Positions 35,666 to 48,322 of a DNA stretch of 64,000 bases are shown here, piece after piece (within the stretch, counting starts at the first letter, position 1; each line of letters begins with the position of its first letter). The notes below the pieces were generated by a model. The model did not search any database, was not told the DNA's origin, and saw only the letters and a list, made by a program, of their open reading frames with translations. The position numbers and the translations under genes are program-made. The stretch covers positions 629,105 to 693,104 of the forward strand of contig NC_049990.1 of assembly GCF_000003815.2 (NCBI RefSeq), in the 5' to 3' direction. The stretch comes from Branchiostoma floridae (lineage: Eukaryota > Chordata > Leptocardii > Amphioxiformes > Branchiostomatidae).

Positions 35666-38491
35666 ATGGCAACTGATGTGAAGGGATTGTTTGTTGTGGG
35701 TTTCTGTGTTGCTTCTGTCAACCTTCTTTGTTCTGCTCGGGCCCAGGAGTTCAGCGTTTCCGTACCAGAAAACGTCGCTGTTGGGGAGAAAATTTTCAGC
35801 CTACCAGGGACCCGGGCTGGAGAAAAAGCGGAACTTCCGTGTGCCAAAATGGAGGGAGATCCGTACGGCCGCTTTAATGTGACGATGAACTGCACTATTG
35901 TGGTCGCCAACCCGCTGGACTGGTCAGTACAGTCGGCATATCTGCTGACAATCCGCAGTGGAGTCCACAACACGAGAGTTAAGGTAGAGTTGAGTGACGT
36001 TGAGGGCTATCCTCCAGTGTATAACGAGACGTGTGAAACTCCGGTCAACCCAAACGGACAGACGGGAGATTTACTATACAGTGTAACTACATCAGGGGAA
36101 TTTGTGACGACAGCCGGAGATGTTTTCTTTAGCAAAGGAATACATATTACAAAAGTCCCCCACGATACTGACTATAAACGGGACTCTTGGATGTTTTCCA
36201 CCGATAACAGTGACTGCAACATTCGCTTAGCGGTGAAGACTGATCATATTCATGATTTAACAGTCTTACAAGATGTATGGGAAAACGACATTCAACAAGT
36301 TACATGCACTGCGGGTTACAAATCATCAAAAATAGTGCTGGACCTGTTTAGTCTTAAATGGGGTAAAAACACTAGTATTGAGCATTTAAGGAGGTATGTT
36401 CCTGAACACGTCATAAAAGCAAGATATCTCAACTTCATCGTTGTCATTTCCTGGACGGTTCCTACAACAGAAGCAGTGCTATACAACTGTGAAATCCCAC
36501 AATTTCGCACCCCGGTCGGATCAACAGTGCATGACATCATCAGATCATTTGCAAATATTGAATATCTGGACATGCGAATAAAACCAGTGGGCTGCCCAGT
36601 TGGAAAATACGGCTTCCTCTGCCATAAATCCTGCATCTGTAAGAACGGCGCCCGCTGCCATGGGTTTAACGGTGCCTGCAAATGTCCGCCCGGCTGGAAA
36701 GGTGTGGCCTGTGACATTCCCAAACAGGACGTCTCCATCACGACGACACCTAGCGACCCTCGCGATATCTACATTTCCGCGAATATCACATTTCATTGCA
36801 AGGCACACCATGTCGACGTTAGGTCCATGTCGGTTACATTTCTAAATGCGACAAATAACGTTATTTTTGATGTAAACGAGACTGACTTTGCAGTTCCGAA
36901 CATACAACCAACCAACAACGGACCCTACACCTGCCAGGTCCGAGACACCCGGGGAAACACACTCAACACCACGTTTGTGCTCGATGTTACCAACTGTGCT
37001 CCAGAGACAAAAGGTGCCCGGTGTGATGAAGTGTGTGGTTGCCTACATGGTGCCAGCTGTGACCGCTGGGCTGGTTGTGTCTGTCCGCCGGGATGGACAG
37101 GAACCAGGTGTCAGACAAAATGTCCCCATGGCACGTACGGTAAAGACTGTGCAAGGAAATGTACCTGTCAAAATTGGGCGACCTGTGACCCTAACGACGG
37201 CAGGTGTGAATGCGAAGCCGGATGGTACGGCATGGATTGTAGCAAACCATGTAAAGACGGTCGGTTCGGTTGGAGATGTCAGCAGTTTTGTGCCTGTAAC
37301 AACAGTGCTGTGTGTAGTAACGTGGACGGCAGCTGCGCATGTGTGACGCCATGGACAGGACCGGACTGTGGCCAATTGCAGACAAGCAGAGATGAACCGC
37401 TGCTCGAAAGTTTAGTTCCACTGGGCTCCTTAGTCTTACTTGTTGCCATAGTGATGGCAATACTCTACAAAACAGGCATTCTGGCTTGCTCCGCACCTGA
37501 CACAGGCGAGGAGGACAAGATACTTTTCGAGCTGAGGAGATTGGAGCAGGATCTAGCACAGAGCCTACAGCCGGGCTGGCTGGGACGTTGGGAGAAGAAG
37601 ATCATACATCTTACTCCTGGTCCTCTGATAGGAGAAGGAATGTTTGGACTAGTCNNNNNNNNNNNNNNNNNNNNNNNNNNNNNNNNNNNNNNNNNNNNNN
37701 NNNNNNNNNNNNNNNNNNNNNNNNNNNNNNNNNNNNNNNNNNNNNNNNNNNNNNNNNNNNNNNNNNNNNNNNNNNACCAACAACGGGATGGCGATTGCCG
37801 TGAGTCCAACATTGTTCGACTTGTGGGGCTCATCACCAAGTCTGCGGAGAAGTACATTCTTCTGGAATATGCACCAAAAGGAGATCTATTGGGTTTCCTA
37901 CGCCGATTTGGGAACATCAACGAGAAAGACCTACTTGGAAACCTTCTTGGCTACGCAGTCCACATAGCACGAGCTCTGCAAGAGCTGGAACGCCTTAGAA
38001 TCGCCCATCGCGACGTGGCCGCTCGCAACGTCCTCATCACTGCCGATGACGTGGCCAAGTTGGCTGACTTTGGACTGGCCAGAGATGTCTACGCCGCTAA
38101 TCAGTATATGCGAGCCAACCGTCCAGGCGTTGACGAACTCCTTCCGCTGAAGTGGATGGCGCTGGAGTCCATCGAAACCGGCGAGTACACCTGTCAGAGT
38201 GACGTCTGGTCCTTCGGCGTGCTGCTGTGGGAGATCGCCACGCTGGGGAAAGATCCGTGCTACGATGGCAGGATGCAGCTGAGCTTTCTTCAGATGGTGG
38301 GGATTCTGAGGCAAGGAATACGGTTGGAGAGGCCGCCGGGATGTCCAGAGGACCTATACCGACTGATGAGGTCGTGTTGGCGCGACGTTCCAGATACCAG
38401 ACCGACTCCGGAAGGGATAGAAGAGAGGCTGCTGCAACTGAGACGTGGACTGCTTCCACATGACGTCATTGAAATGGAGACTGTGGTGTAA
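35666..38491 (+). CDS. RTK5: receptor tyrosine kinase, type C middle domain, mosaic
   Basis: Intronless frame of 941 residues with a 121-N gap (37655-37775) between the glycine loop and the alpha-C helix. The matching interval in RTK6 (52311-52431) is also exactly 121 bases, so the frame across the gap is credible. The N-terminal half (signal peptide, cadherin-like, type C middle domain, EGF1) matches RTK4, while the EGF modules (CTCQNWATCDPNDGRCEC), the stretch to the C-terminus and the 3' flank match RTK2; the gene looks like a recombinant. HRDVAARN, DFG, ALE, SDVWSFG and METVV are present; the VAAK lysine lies in the gap. Expected to be an active surface receptor. AATAAA at 38995; minisatellites and LRR2 follow. 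Confidence 0.9.
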   Translation: MATDVKGLFVVGFCVASVNLLCSARAQEFSVSVPENVAVGEKIFSLPGTRAGEKAELPCAKMEGDPYGRFNVTMNCTIVVANPLDWSVQSAYLLTIRSGVHNTRVKVELSDVEGYPPVYNETCETPVNPNGQTGDLLYSVTTSGEFVTTAGDVFFSKGIHITKVPHDTDYKRDSWMFSTDNSDCNIRLAVKTDHIHDLTVLQDVWENDIQQVTCTAGYKSSKIVLDLFSLKWGKNTSIEHLRRYVPEHVIKARYLNFIVVISWTVPTTEAVLYNCEIPQFRTPVGSTVHDIIRSFANIEYLDMRIKPVGCPVGKYGFLCHKSCICKNGARCHGFNGACKCPPGWKGVACDIPKQDVSITTTPSDPRDIYISANITFHCKAHHVDVRSMSVTFLNATNNVIFDVNETDFAVPNIQPTNNGPYTCQVRDTRGNTLNTTFVLDVTNCAPETKGARCDEVCGCLHGASCDRWAGCVCPPGWTGTRCQTKCPHGTYGKDCARKCTCQNWATCDPNDGRCECEAGWYGMDCSKPCKDGRFGWRCQQFCACNNSAVCSNVDGSCACVTPWTGPDCGQLQTSRDEPLLESLVPLGSLVLLVAIVMAILYKTGILACSAPDTGEEDKILFELRRLEQDLAQSLQPGWLGRWEKKIIHLTPGPLIGEGMFGLVXXXXXXXXXXXXXXXXXXXXXXXXXXXXXXXXXXXXXXXXXQQRDGDCRESNIVRLVGLITKSAEKYILLEYAPKGDLLGFLRRFGNINEKDLLGNLLGYAVHIARALQELERLRIAHRDVAARNVLITADDVAKLADFGLARDVYAANQYMRANRPGVDELLPLKWMALESIETGEYTCQSDVWSFGVLLWEIATLGKDPCYDGRMQLSFLQMVGILRQGIRLERPPGCPEDLYRLMRSCWRDVPDTRPTPEGIEERLLQLRRGLLPHDVIEMETVV
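37655..37775. other. Assembly gap (121 N) in RTK5 kinase N-lobe
   Basis: Length equals the corresponding interval of RTK6, so the gap size is a good estimate. It hides the ATP-binding lysine and alpha-C glutamate. Confidence 0.95.
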
Positions 38492-39190
38492 TTTTTCTCG
38501 CTCTGGAATGTTGTAAAAGAAAATATACAGCTTTTGTTTGCCATTCTTAAGAGGAAATTTTTGTAGAGTCTTCCTTGGTGTGTTCAGTGCTTGTTTTGAT
38601 ATTTCAATCACTGAGTGTTGTTTTGAGGCGATTACTAAGTTTGAATTGAGAGCTGTACAGAATCTTTCTTGCTTTGCAGTGTACCAATTGCGACAGTAAC
38701 AGTATGTTTTGTTGATGTGATGGCTTGAGTGTGAAGATGGAGCTATGTATATATTACAATCTTACTCAGTCAATGATAATATTATATAACTTACATCATC
38801 TCTCTTCCGTATTGTGTTTAAAGTTAATTTGCAGTGCTGTTTCCATATTTCACTGATTTTATAATTAATCGGTGAAGGTATGAGACCGTTGAACTCTCGT
38901 TCTTTATTCTATTAACATGTTTGAATACTTAGTATAGCTTTGAATATTAGTACTGTATACATGTATAAGATTGATCTTAGCAGCCTGTAGTCGTAATAAA
39001 AGTCTTTTCCCTACATTAAACCCGCCACAATCGTTGTTCAATAAACTTTGACCTGACGTGTATTATAAAACCTGCGTCATGATTTTATTTTACATCATGA
39101 AAATTAATCTTAATATGAATATCCAGCCTCAGACAATCATCTCCTGCCTGTACGTCAGACTAATCCCAGGTTGTTTACCACACGCCATTA
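38492..39190 (+). terminator. 3' flank and polyadenylation signals of RTK5
   Basis: AATAAA at 38995-39000 and again in CAATAAACTTTGACC near 39042. Close to the flank of RTK2, in keeping with the mosaic structure. Confidence 0.7.
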
Positions 39191-39329
39191 CGGACCAGCT
39201 ACCGACGGCCGCGCCATACTAGTACACACTAGCACCTGGTGCCTGGGGCGTACGCCCACCCATCAGCGGTGCCTGGGGCATTCTACTCAAGTTAGTAGGT
39301 AAGACTTATCCTGGGTTGTTTACCACACG

Positions 39330-40510
39330 CCATTACGGACCAGCTACCGAAGGCCACACCCTACACAACAACAGCCTGAGCCATCACGGACCAGCTACCG
39401 ACGGCCGCACCCTCCACGAACAACAGCCTGAGCCATTACGGACCAGCTACCGACGGCCGCACCCTCCACGAACAACAGCCTGAGCCATCACGGACCAGCT
39501 ACCGACGGCCGCACCCTCCACGAACAACAGCCTGAGCCATTACGGACCAGCTACCGACGGCCGCACCCTACATAACAACAGCCTGAGCCATCACGGACCA
39601 GCTACCGACGGCCGCACCCTACACAACAACAGCCTGAGCCATCACGGACCAGCTACCGACGGCTGCACCCTACACAACAACAGCCTGGGGCATTACGGAC
39701 CAGCTACCGACGGCCGCACCCTACACAACAACAGCCTGGGGCATTACGGACCAGCTACCGACGGCCGCACCCTACACAACAACAGCCTGGGGCATTACGG
39801 ACCAGCTACCGACGGCCGCACCCTACACAACAACAGCCTGGGGCATTACGGACCAGCTACCGACGGCCTCACCCTACACAACAACAGCCTGGGGCATTAC
39901 GGACCAGCTACCGACGGCCGCACCCTACACAACAACAGCCTGGGGCATTACGGACCAGCTACCGACGGCCGCACCCTACACAACAACAGCCTGGGGCATT
40001 ACGGACCAGCTACCGACGGCCGCACCCTACACAACAACAGCCTGGGGCATTACGGACCAGCTACCGACGGCCGCACCCTACACAACAACAGCCTGGGGCA
40101 TTACGGACCAGCTACCGACGGCCGCACCCTACACAACAACAGCCTGGGGCATTACGGACCAGCTACCGACGGCCGCACCCTACACNNNNNNNNNNNNNNN
40201 NNNNNNNNNNNNNNNNNNNNNNNNNNNNNNNNNNNNNNNNNNNNNNNNNNNNNNNNNNNNNNNNNNNNNNNNNNNNNNNNNNNNNNNNNNNNNNNNNNNN
40301 NNNNNNNNNNNNNNNNNNNNNNNNNNNNNNNNNNNNNNNNNNNNNNNCTGAGCCATTACGGACCAGCTACCGACGGCCGCACCCTACACAACAACAGCCT
40401 GAGCCATCACGGACCAGCTACCGACGGCTGCACCCTACACAACAACAGCCTGGGGCATTACGGACCAGCTACCGACGGCCGCACCCTACACAACAACAGC
40501 CTGAGGAATT
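39330..40510 (+). repeat. 51-bp minisatellite, array 2 (about 23 units including gap)
   Basis: Same unit as array 1 with variants (CATCACGG or CATTACGG; GAGC or GGGC ends; a one-base longer CCACGAACAACA type). Interrupted by 162 N at 40186-40347. Frame is lost in places by the one-base variants, which argues against a coding role. Confidence 0.93.
40186..40347. other. Assembly gap (162 N) in minisatellite
   Basis: N run within near-identical 51-bp repeats; 162 is close to three units plus nine. Confidence 0.95.
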
Positions 40511-40722
40511 CTACACGAGCACCTGACCAGAACGTGCAGCTGAAGCTGCTCTTGTGGCCTGACAGGTATGTTGCTGCCGGTGGATAAACTTTAAGGGTAA
40601 ATCTGTTATGTCCACATGTTGTTATAACTTAGTTAGGATTGATTTCAGCCCCGCCCTGTAGGTAAGACTAATCCCAGGTTGTTTACCACACGCCATTACG
40701 GACCAGCTACCGACGGCCACAC

Positions 40723-41320
40723 CCTACACACCAGCACACCGGTGCCTGGGGTATTCACACCCTACACACCAGCACACCGGTGCCTGGGGTATTCACACCC
40801 TACACACCAGCACCCGGTGCCTGGGGTATACACACCCTACACACCAGCACCCCGGTGCCTGGGGTATTCACACCCTACACAGCAGTACACCGGTGTCTGG
40901 GGTATTCACACCCTACACACTAGCACCCCGTGCCTGGGGTATTCACACCCTACACACTAGCACCCCGTGTCTGGGGTATTCACACCCTACACACCAGCAC
41001 ACCGGTGCCTGGGGGATTCACACACCCTACACACTAGCACACCGTGCCTGGGGTATTCACACCCTACACACCAGCACCCCGTGCCTGGGGTATTCACACC
41101 CTACACACCAGCACCCCGTGCCTGAGGCATACACACACCCGACAGCACACCAGCACACCGGTGCCTGGGGTATTCACACCCTACACACCAGCACCCCGTG
41201 CCTGAGGCATACACACCCTACACACCAGTACACCGGTGTCTGGGGTATTCACACCCTACACACCAGCACACCGGTGCCTGGGGTATTCACACACCCTACA
41301 CACAGCACCCGGTGCCTGGG
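40723..41320 (+). repeat. 37-38-bp minisatellite, array 1
   Basis: Unit CACCCTACACACCAGCACCC then CGTGCCTGGGGTATTCA (37 bases; a 38-base form has CCGGTG). About 16 units. It begins at the end of a 51-bp unit, whose CCGCACCCTACACA is shared, so it may have grown from that unit. Confidence 0.92.
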
Positions 41321-42827
41321 GCATTCTACACAAGTTCCTGCCCGGAAGGTACCAGCTGAAGCTGTTCTTATTGGCTTCAAATTCTGTTCTGCATACATTT
41401 TGTTATATGCCTTAGCTTACCTAGCGTTGAATTCTCCAAGCAGATGTTGTACAGAAGATTGTGACGTCCTCCAACTGTTGGCTGCCACGGTGAAACAGTT
41501 TTTTTATCCCGACATCTGCTTGAAGGTTATGTTACTCTTGCAGTGGGGAACGGGTGCTGCACCTTGATTGTTTGTTTGTTTGTTTGTTGTTTTTTCTGAT
41601 TTCATGGTCTGCCATAACCGGAATTTCTGCAGATTGATTATACCATCTCTCGAGGCCACAGTCCGGTTCAAATATTTTCCGGCCTGTTGTGAAAAACATT
41701 CCCTCCCTCTAGGCTTCAAAAATGGATACTCTCAACTTAAATCGTCTTTGTCTACATATGTATTTTTGTATGAGTACATTATGATTTAGTGATAGCATGT
41801 ATGCTATAGATTTAGTGGTAGTCTATATTTTTTTATCATTTGTTTTATTTTCTTCTGTTCACTATTAACACTTCAGGGTTTTGTCTCTTATTTTACATTT
41901 AGTTATTAAAACAAAGTAAAACTAATGCATTAAGCCTACGTTAGAATATAAATGTAGATCATCAATTTATTTAGACAAGAGCAAGGACAAGAGTTACTAA
42001 AAAATTCAGTTCTATACAAATGACAGTTTATAAGGAAATTTCAGTTAAAAAATTTGGAGATATAAAACATACTTATGAGACGATTACACTTTGTATCCTT
42101 CCACCATTGTCCTTTATGAAGGATGAAAACATGTCAGCAAAAAAGATTATAAACCACAAAGTGAAGATTCAAACAGCTTCAGACAATCAACAGAAGTTAA
42201 CCATATCACATGATCACAGTAATTCAAATATGTTTGTTACGCACTGTAAGGGAACAACTGCTGAAGTACTCTCCAAGCAGAGGTTCGACTCCGGCTATTT
42301 TATTACGTGTTTTTATAATAGGCGTTTTTGTCTGGCTTACGTTACGTCTGCCGGTCTCCTATAACTGCTTTGTCTCCCCGTTTATTACTAACACTACATA
42401 TATTGATAGTTTGCCTTTAGTCCTTGATGTTATAGTAGAACGACTGCAGGTAGGAACATGCAAAGAAATATCATAAAACTGTGACTATAGGGTATAAAAG
42501 AACCGTTTAGTCCAGAAATAGGCAGATGAACGTTGCTAGAAGAAGTTTTGCAATGTCCATTCATCTGTTGATTTCATCATCTAGAATGTGCAAACAAAGT
42601 CAGAAATACGTCAGCAAAAAAAGAGAGTAAACGACCTCCATATTAATATTCATTCGGCCAGCTTCAGACAATCAACACAACCATTTCGCAAAGACCACAG
42701 TAATTTAACTGCTTGTTACACACTTTTCCAGTCGAGATTTACTTAAAAATTGACATCAAATTGCGAGATATTGACTAGGTTAGGTTTTACAGACGACCTT
42801 CCTGTTCTGTTCAGTTGACAGAACACC
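41321..42827 (+). promoter_or_regulatory. Upstream region of LRR2
   Basis: Paralogous to 16730-18356. Holds a hairpin with ends TCTCCAAGCAGATG (41433) and ATCTGCTTGAAGG (41515-41527), (GTTT)n near 41569, another TCTCCAAGCAGAGG followed by the B-box-like GGTTCGACTCC at 42270-42293, and the conserved 150-base leader of the LRR genes. Confidence 0.4.
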
Positions 42828-45800
42828 ATGTGGAAAAAGCTGCGACACGTGCTGATCTTTCTTCTCGTCCTCCTGAATGAGTCCAACATGTCAGAAGCTT
42901 GGTGTGGTAGAGACTCTCATACTTGCCGACCAGACCAACCGGGATGTTGGAACAAGCGTAATTTCACCAGCATCCCTCAGAATATTGAACATGGCGAGCT
43001 CATATCTTTATCTTTGCAACATAACTTGATGACAAAGATTCAGCCCGATGCATTTGTTAAGCTGAGCAGCATAAGGAAGTTGGACCTGTTGTCCAACCAT
43101 ATAACAGATATCCCGGCAGGTACATTTGCACCGCTATGCTATCTCCATTGTTTGTGCTTGTCCCGCAACAGGATAGCAATGATTCAGAATGGCACATTTG
43201 CAGGTCTACGCCGGCTAAAAAAGTTAATCATGGCCCATAACAATATAACAAGGATTGAGTCTGGTGCGTTTGCAGAGTTACCCCATCTCGGGGAGATCGA
43301 CCTGTCATTCAATCGGATAACAACGATTCAGGCAGGTACATTTGCAGACCTACCACGTCTCTTAAAGTTGTCGATGAAAAACAACAAGATAACTAAGATC
43401 GATCCTGGTGTGTTTGCAGAGTTACCATGGCTACAAATGCTGATCCTATCCTCCAATCAGATAACAATGATTCGAACTAGCACATTTGCAGACCTACCCA
43501 TCCTCATAAACTTGTGTCTGGAGTCCAATCAGATAACAGAGATTCAGCCCTGTGCATTTGTAAATCTACCCCAGCTACAGGTTAAAGTAGATAACGAGCG
43601 CGAGCATATGCTGGAAGGATCGATATGTGAAAAATGAACCCTTTCAACACAGTCTGTTGATATCCAAACCTCCTTCCAGTCATCTTTAGTTTCAACATCT
43701 TCTCTGTTTGGCAGCACAGAAATCAATGCTGGTCCAACAGCACGACCTAAAGGCTTCACATCTGCCACACAGTCCTCTTTTGGTCCTTTACAAAGTGCTA
43801 ACAACAGTTACAATGACACCGTCACCTCTCGCTATCACTGGTACTTCAAGCGCGATTTTGGTTCAACTGCAAGTTCTGCAGGCAATACAAGCCAAGATAG
43901 AGCAATAACACCTTCCCTCCTTGCAATTACACCAGACAAACCAGAAATCCGCAGTTCTCATGAATTATCTGCCAATTTACCCATTGCTGTTCTCATTGCC
44001 TCTATCTGTGGTTCAATAGCTGGCATTGTCCTGATTGGCAGCATCATTCTCACTATCTGGTGCAAGAGGAGGACCAGCCATCCTCCTCTGGGACTAAATC
44101 CCAATGTTATTAGTACCAACACAAACACAACGGTTTCTGTAATGACAAGTGGCCAGAATGAAAATGAAAACAAGGAGCATTATCAGACAGGGCAAGGCCA
44201 GTCTCAGGCTAACACCAGATCTTTGAACTTTGAAAACCTGCCACAAAACATGCTAGCTGCCTTAAAGCCAAACCCTATGTACGCAGGTGTGGGAACACTA
44301 TCAACATCTGCCAGTGGTCATGATCAGACAAGGCAGGGTCAGTCTAAGGCCATCACAGAATCCACCAAAAACACCACAGCTAGTGTAGTGGCCAGTATTC
44401 ATGATCACCAGTATGAAGATATAGACAAACAACACAATCAGACAAGGCAGGGCCAGTCTCAGGCCATCACAGAATCCACCACAAACACCACAGCTAGTGT
44501 AGTGGCCAGTGTTCATGATCACCAGTATGAAGATATAGACAAACAACACAATCAGAAAAGGCAGGGTCAGTCTAAGGCCATCACTGAATCCAACACAAAC
44601 ACCACAGCTGCTGTAGTGGCCTGTGGTCATGATCACCAGTATGAAGATATAGACAAACAACACAATCAGACAAGGCACGGCCAGTCTCAGGCCATCACTG
44701 AATCCAACACAAACACCACAGCTAGTGTTGTGGCCAGTGGTCATGATCACCAGTATGAAGATATTGACAGACAACACAATCAGAAAAGGCAGGGTCAGTC
44801 TCAGGCCATCACTGAATCCAACACAAACACCACAGCTAGTGTAGTGGCCAGTGGTCATGATCACCAGAATGAAGATATAGACAAACAACACAATCATGCA
44901 ACGCAGGGTCAGTCTAAGGCCATCACAGAATCCAACACAAACACCACAGCTAGTGTAGTGGCCAGTGTTCATGATCACCAGTATGAAGATATAGACAAAC
45001 AACACAATCAGACAAGGCAGGGTCAGTCTAAGGCCATCACAGAATCCAACACAAACACCACAGCTAGTGTAGTGGCCAGTGTTCATGATCACCAGTATGA
45101 AGATATAGACAAACAACACAATCAGACAAGGCAGGGTCAGTCTAAGGCCATCACAGAATCCAACACAAACACCACAGCTAGTCAAGTGGCCAGTGGTCAT
45201 GATCACCAGTATGAAGATATTGACAGACAACACAAACAGACAGAGCAGGGCCAGTCTCAGGCCATCACAGAATCCAACACAAACACCACAGCTGCTGTAA
45301 TGACCAGTGGTCTTGATCAACAGTATGAAGATATGGCCCCTCAACACAATCAGACAGGGCGGGGCCAGTCTCAGGCCATCAATAAATCCAACACAAACCC
45401 AAAAGCTACAGTAGTGACCAGTGGTCATGATCACCAGTATAAAAACATGGACAGCCAGACAGGGCAGGATAATCCTCAGGCCATCACTAACTCCTTTGAT
45501 GCTAGAAATCTATCATATGGCACAGGGCCGACTGCCTCGCAGCTTAATTCCTTGTACACAAACACCACAGCTGTTGTGGAAGCTAGTGGTTCTGATCAGG
45601 CAGGGCAGGGCCAGTCTCAGGCTGTCACTGAATCCTTGGATGCTGGTATTCTATCTTATGGCACAGGGCCGACTGCCTCACAGCTTAATTCCTTGTACAA
45701 CGTTGAGCGCCAGTATCAGGCCATTATTAAATCCAACTCGGGCACAGCAGCTGCTGTAGGAACCGGTGGTCATGATCAGACTGGGCAGTGCCAGTCTCAG

Positions 45801-46040
45801 GCCGTCATTGAAACTAACACAAAGACCACAGCTATTGCAGTGACCAGTAGCAATGATAGACATCATCAATGTATGGCCCCCCATCCCCAAAACAATCAGG
45901 CAGATCTGGTTCAGTCTCAGGCCATCACTCAATCCAACCCAAACACTACAGCTGCTGTAGTGCCCAGTGGTCATGATCAGACAGAGTTGGGCCAGTCTCA
46001 TGGCCAGCACTGAATCCAACCCAAACACCACAGTTGCTGT
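42828..46040 (+). pseudogene. LRR2: broken LRR receptor with YEDI repeat tail
   Basis: Signal peptide, Cys-rich cap and eight LRRs are open for 269 codons; then an arginine codon (CGA in LRR1 and LRR3) is TGA at 43635-43637. The same frame is otherwise open through stalk, membrane helix and tail to 46013, where a one-base insertion (TCTCATGGCC for TCTCAGGCC) brings a second premature stop just before the gap. The tail has seven YEDI units, one with Tyr changed to Asn (NEDI), then YEDM and YKNM. The C-terminal SINE segment falls in the gap. A truncated secreted LRR protein could still be made. Few lesions, so inactivation is young, or sequencing error must be excluded. Confidence 0.85.
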
Positions 46041-46140
46041 NNNNNNNNNNNNNNNNNNNNNNNNNNNNNNNNNNNNNNNNNNNNNNNNNNNNNNNNNNNN
46101 NNNNNNNNNNNNNNNNNNNNNNNNNNNNNNNNNNNNNNNN
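46041..46140. other. Assembly gap (100 N, unknown size)
   Basis: A 100-N placeholder. By comparison with LRR3 (59045-59965) about 0.9 kb is missing, including the LRR2 end and the foldback repeat. Confidence 0.95.
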
Positions 46141-47860
46141 AGACCAAACATGGATTCAAATAAGCCTGGCATAGTATCAAAACTCCAATGGAATGTAAAA
46201 AAAAAGCCTGTATATTTTTAGGCTCAAACAATCTGGATGGGCATCATTAACCACTATATGCCTATTACGAAGCTAACAGTTATTCAGGCAACATGATTTT
46301 GGAAACGGTCAGACGGTTCAAACAGCATCCACTGCTGTCTTCTGACAGCGACTTCACGAAGATCTGGAGTCATTGGAGTAACTGTTACCTTGTCTATCTT
46401 ATTCCCTGGATGTTTTACCTTCATCGGTGTATTAAAATGTAGTCTTGTAATGTGAGGGCTTACAATTATGGCACGATAACTGCGACTAAAAGTTTATCGT
46501 ACGAACCTCTCTGTGTAGATGACGCTAATCATCACCAAGATAGTTTTGTCATTCTGTGTAAGGTATTCACAATTTAAGTTTGAAAATACTGCAGAAGCAG
46601 TAGGACTTGCAAGATACCGATCAGCTATATCTTAATGGTCGTTATCACCGCTGCACTTTTCTGATTAGATGTGAGCTTAACACCGGCTTAACACCGGCAG
46701 TATTTTGTTCTTATTTTCGTTGTGATATTGTAAAGATAGTGGTCATACCGATTTCTTGTATTATTCACTTTAATTAAATGACTTGTTTGTGCAGTTGAAT
46801 TTTGATTTCATATATGAGAAACCAGAAACAATTTATTGTAGTGGCCGGCTTTGGATGTGTTAACACCTAGGAAGTATTAATGGAATTGACGTTACAAAAT
46901 ATGTTTGCAAGATCTCACTGAGACTTTCTTTTAAAAAAATTGGATTATTTTAAGCATATTATCGTTTTAATTACACGTTTATTGCATGCAAGTCTATAGA
47001 ATGATCTAATAGTATGTGATCTAATAGTATGATAACAGCATTTTGTTACCACGATAGTTTTAGTCCAAGACAACTTCACCAACCTGTAAATTTGTGTTCT
47101 TTGGGCCATGCTGACTGGATTGTTTGGATAGCACCGATCCTCCTTGAACCCCAAAACTGAGGCTGAAGAGAAAGCACAAAAATTACCTGAAGTCTTAAAT
47201 CTAAGTAGTCAGGAAGGTTGAACTGAACAGAGCATGATATACCGTACAAAAAAATCTTCTTTTTTGTTCTTTCGCATCTTCTTTGACTTTGGAAATGACT
47301 TTGAAATTCTCTGACATTAGCATCCGTTTTCAAATATATTTTTGTTTGCAATTTACTGTTGGCATATATATATATATATATATGTGCCCATCTTGCAGCT
47401 GTTTTGTGGAAATTAATCAAATCTGGTGGTGTTTATGCCATGAATATCCGTATAATCTGATCAACATGGTCTTACTTTTTTTGAAGAATGGTAATAAAAG
47501 CGATAAAGTGATAAGACAATTGAAGAGACATACACAAGACAACCCGAAGACAAATACAAGATGAAGTAAATGTCATTATAGTAAGGGTTATACAAGAAAG
47601 GTGAAACTCCTTATTAGAGAGTGCTTAATCATAACTGACAGTAAAAGAACGTTTTTATTAGTTTTAGAAGAACTGCATGTTATTCAATGACTTCTGTGTA
47701 ATGATCTTAGAAAAATAAAATATAAGAATAAGTACAGCTTGTCTTTAAGTAATTTTATGAGGTTGCAACTGGAACAAAGTTAAATGTCCTAACAGCTTTT
47801 TACAACGCGTCCTCTCCACCCTTATTTTCACAAGCCAACTCAGTAGTATAGTAGGGACAC
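46141..47860. other. Downstream region of unit 2, no gene
   Basis: Paralogous to 22020-24030 and to parts of 59966-61700, lacking the LINE tail. Contains a (TA)n run near 47365. No frame is conserved between the copies. Confidence 0.45.
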
Positions 47861-47894
47861 GATGAGCCCCATTATTCAGGCACAAACAGGCGCA

Positions 47895-48030
47895 TGTCAA
47901 AGGTCATCGCCCGCTGATTTTATTTATTCAGGCGCAGGTCAGAGGTCAGATATTATCTATTCAGGCAAAGGTCAGAGGTCATCGTCTGCTGATATTATTT
48001 ATTCAGGCGCAGGTCAGAGGTCATCGTCTG
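47895..48030 (+). promoter_or_regulatory. 42-bp repeat array of DR1 sites, copy 2
   Basis: Perfect AGGTCAGAGGTCA at 47936-47948, 47969-47981 and 48011-48023, with a lone AGGTCA near 47901. One unit fewer than copy 1, but every DR1 kept intact while the spacer sequence varies. Confidence 0.55.
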
Positions 48031-48086
48031 ACGGCAAAATCTAGGGGAATAGGTATTTTCTTAGATCTGAGTAGGGGTGAAACAGG

Positions 48087-48099
48087 GGTCAAGTTGACC
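48087..48099. promoter_or_regulatory. Palindromic GGTCAnnnTGACC element, copy 2
   Basis: GGTCAAGTTGACC, identical to 24301-24313 and at the same distance from the DR1 array. Confidence 0.5.
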
Positions 48100-48322
48100 T
48101 TTTGACCCACCAAGGTAACTATGACAACAACCCAAAATCCCAATTGTGAAAGACACGCCCTTATTTGGCCTAGCTGTAAGTCTCTGAGTCAATCAACCGG
48201 TTAAATCTACTGAGATCAGTCTTTAATGGATGCACTGAAAGCACAGACAACAGACGTCTTTCTTTAGTTACTATATCACAAAGGCTTGTTTCTCAAACAC
48301 CGGCGACGCCCCAGTTCTGTAG

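Noticed and set aside
44301-45434. 377-codon minus-strand ORF through the LRR2 tail repeats (and 350 codons at 57397-58449)
   Set aside because: Antisense shadow of in-frame 114-bp coding repeats; hydrophobic character comes from the complement of the Gln/Asn/Thr-rich sense frame.
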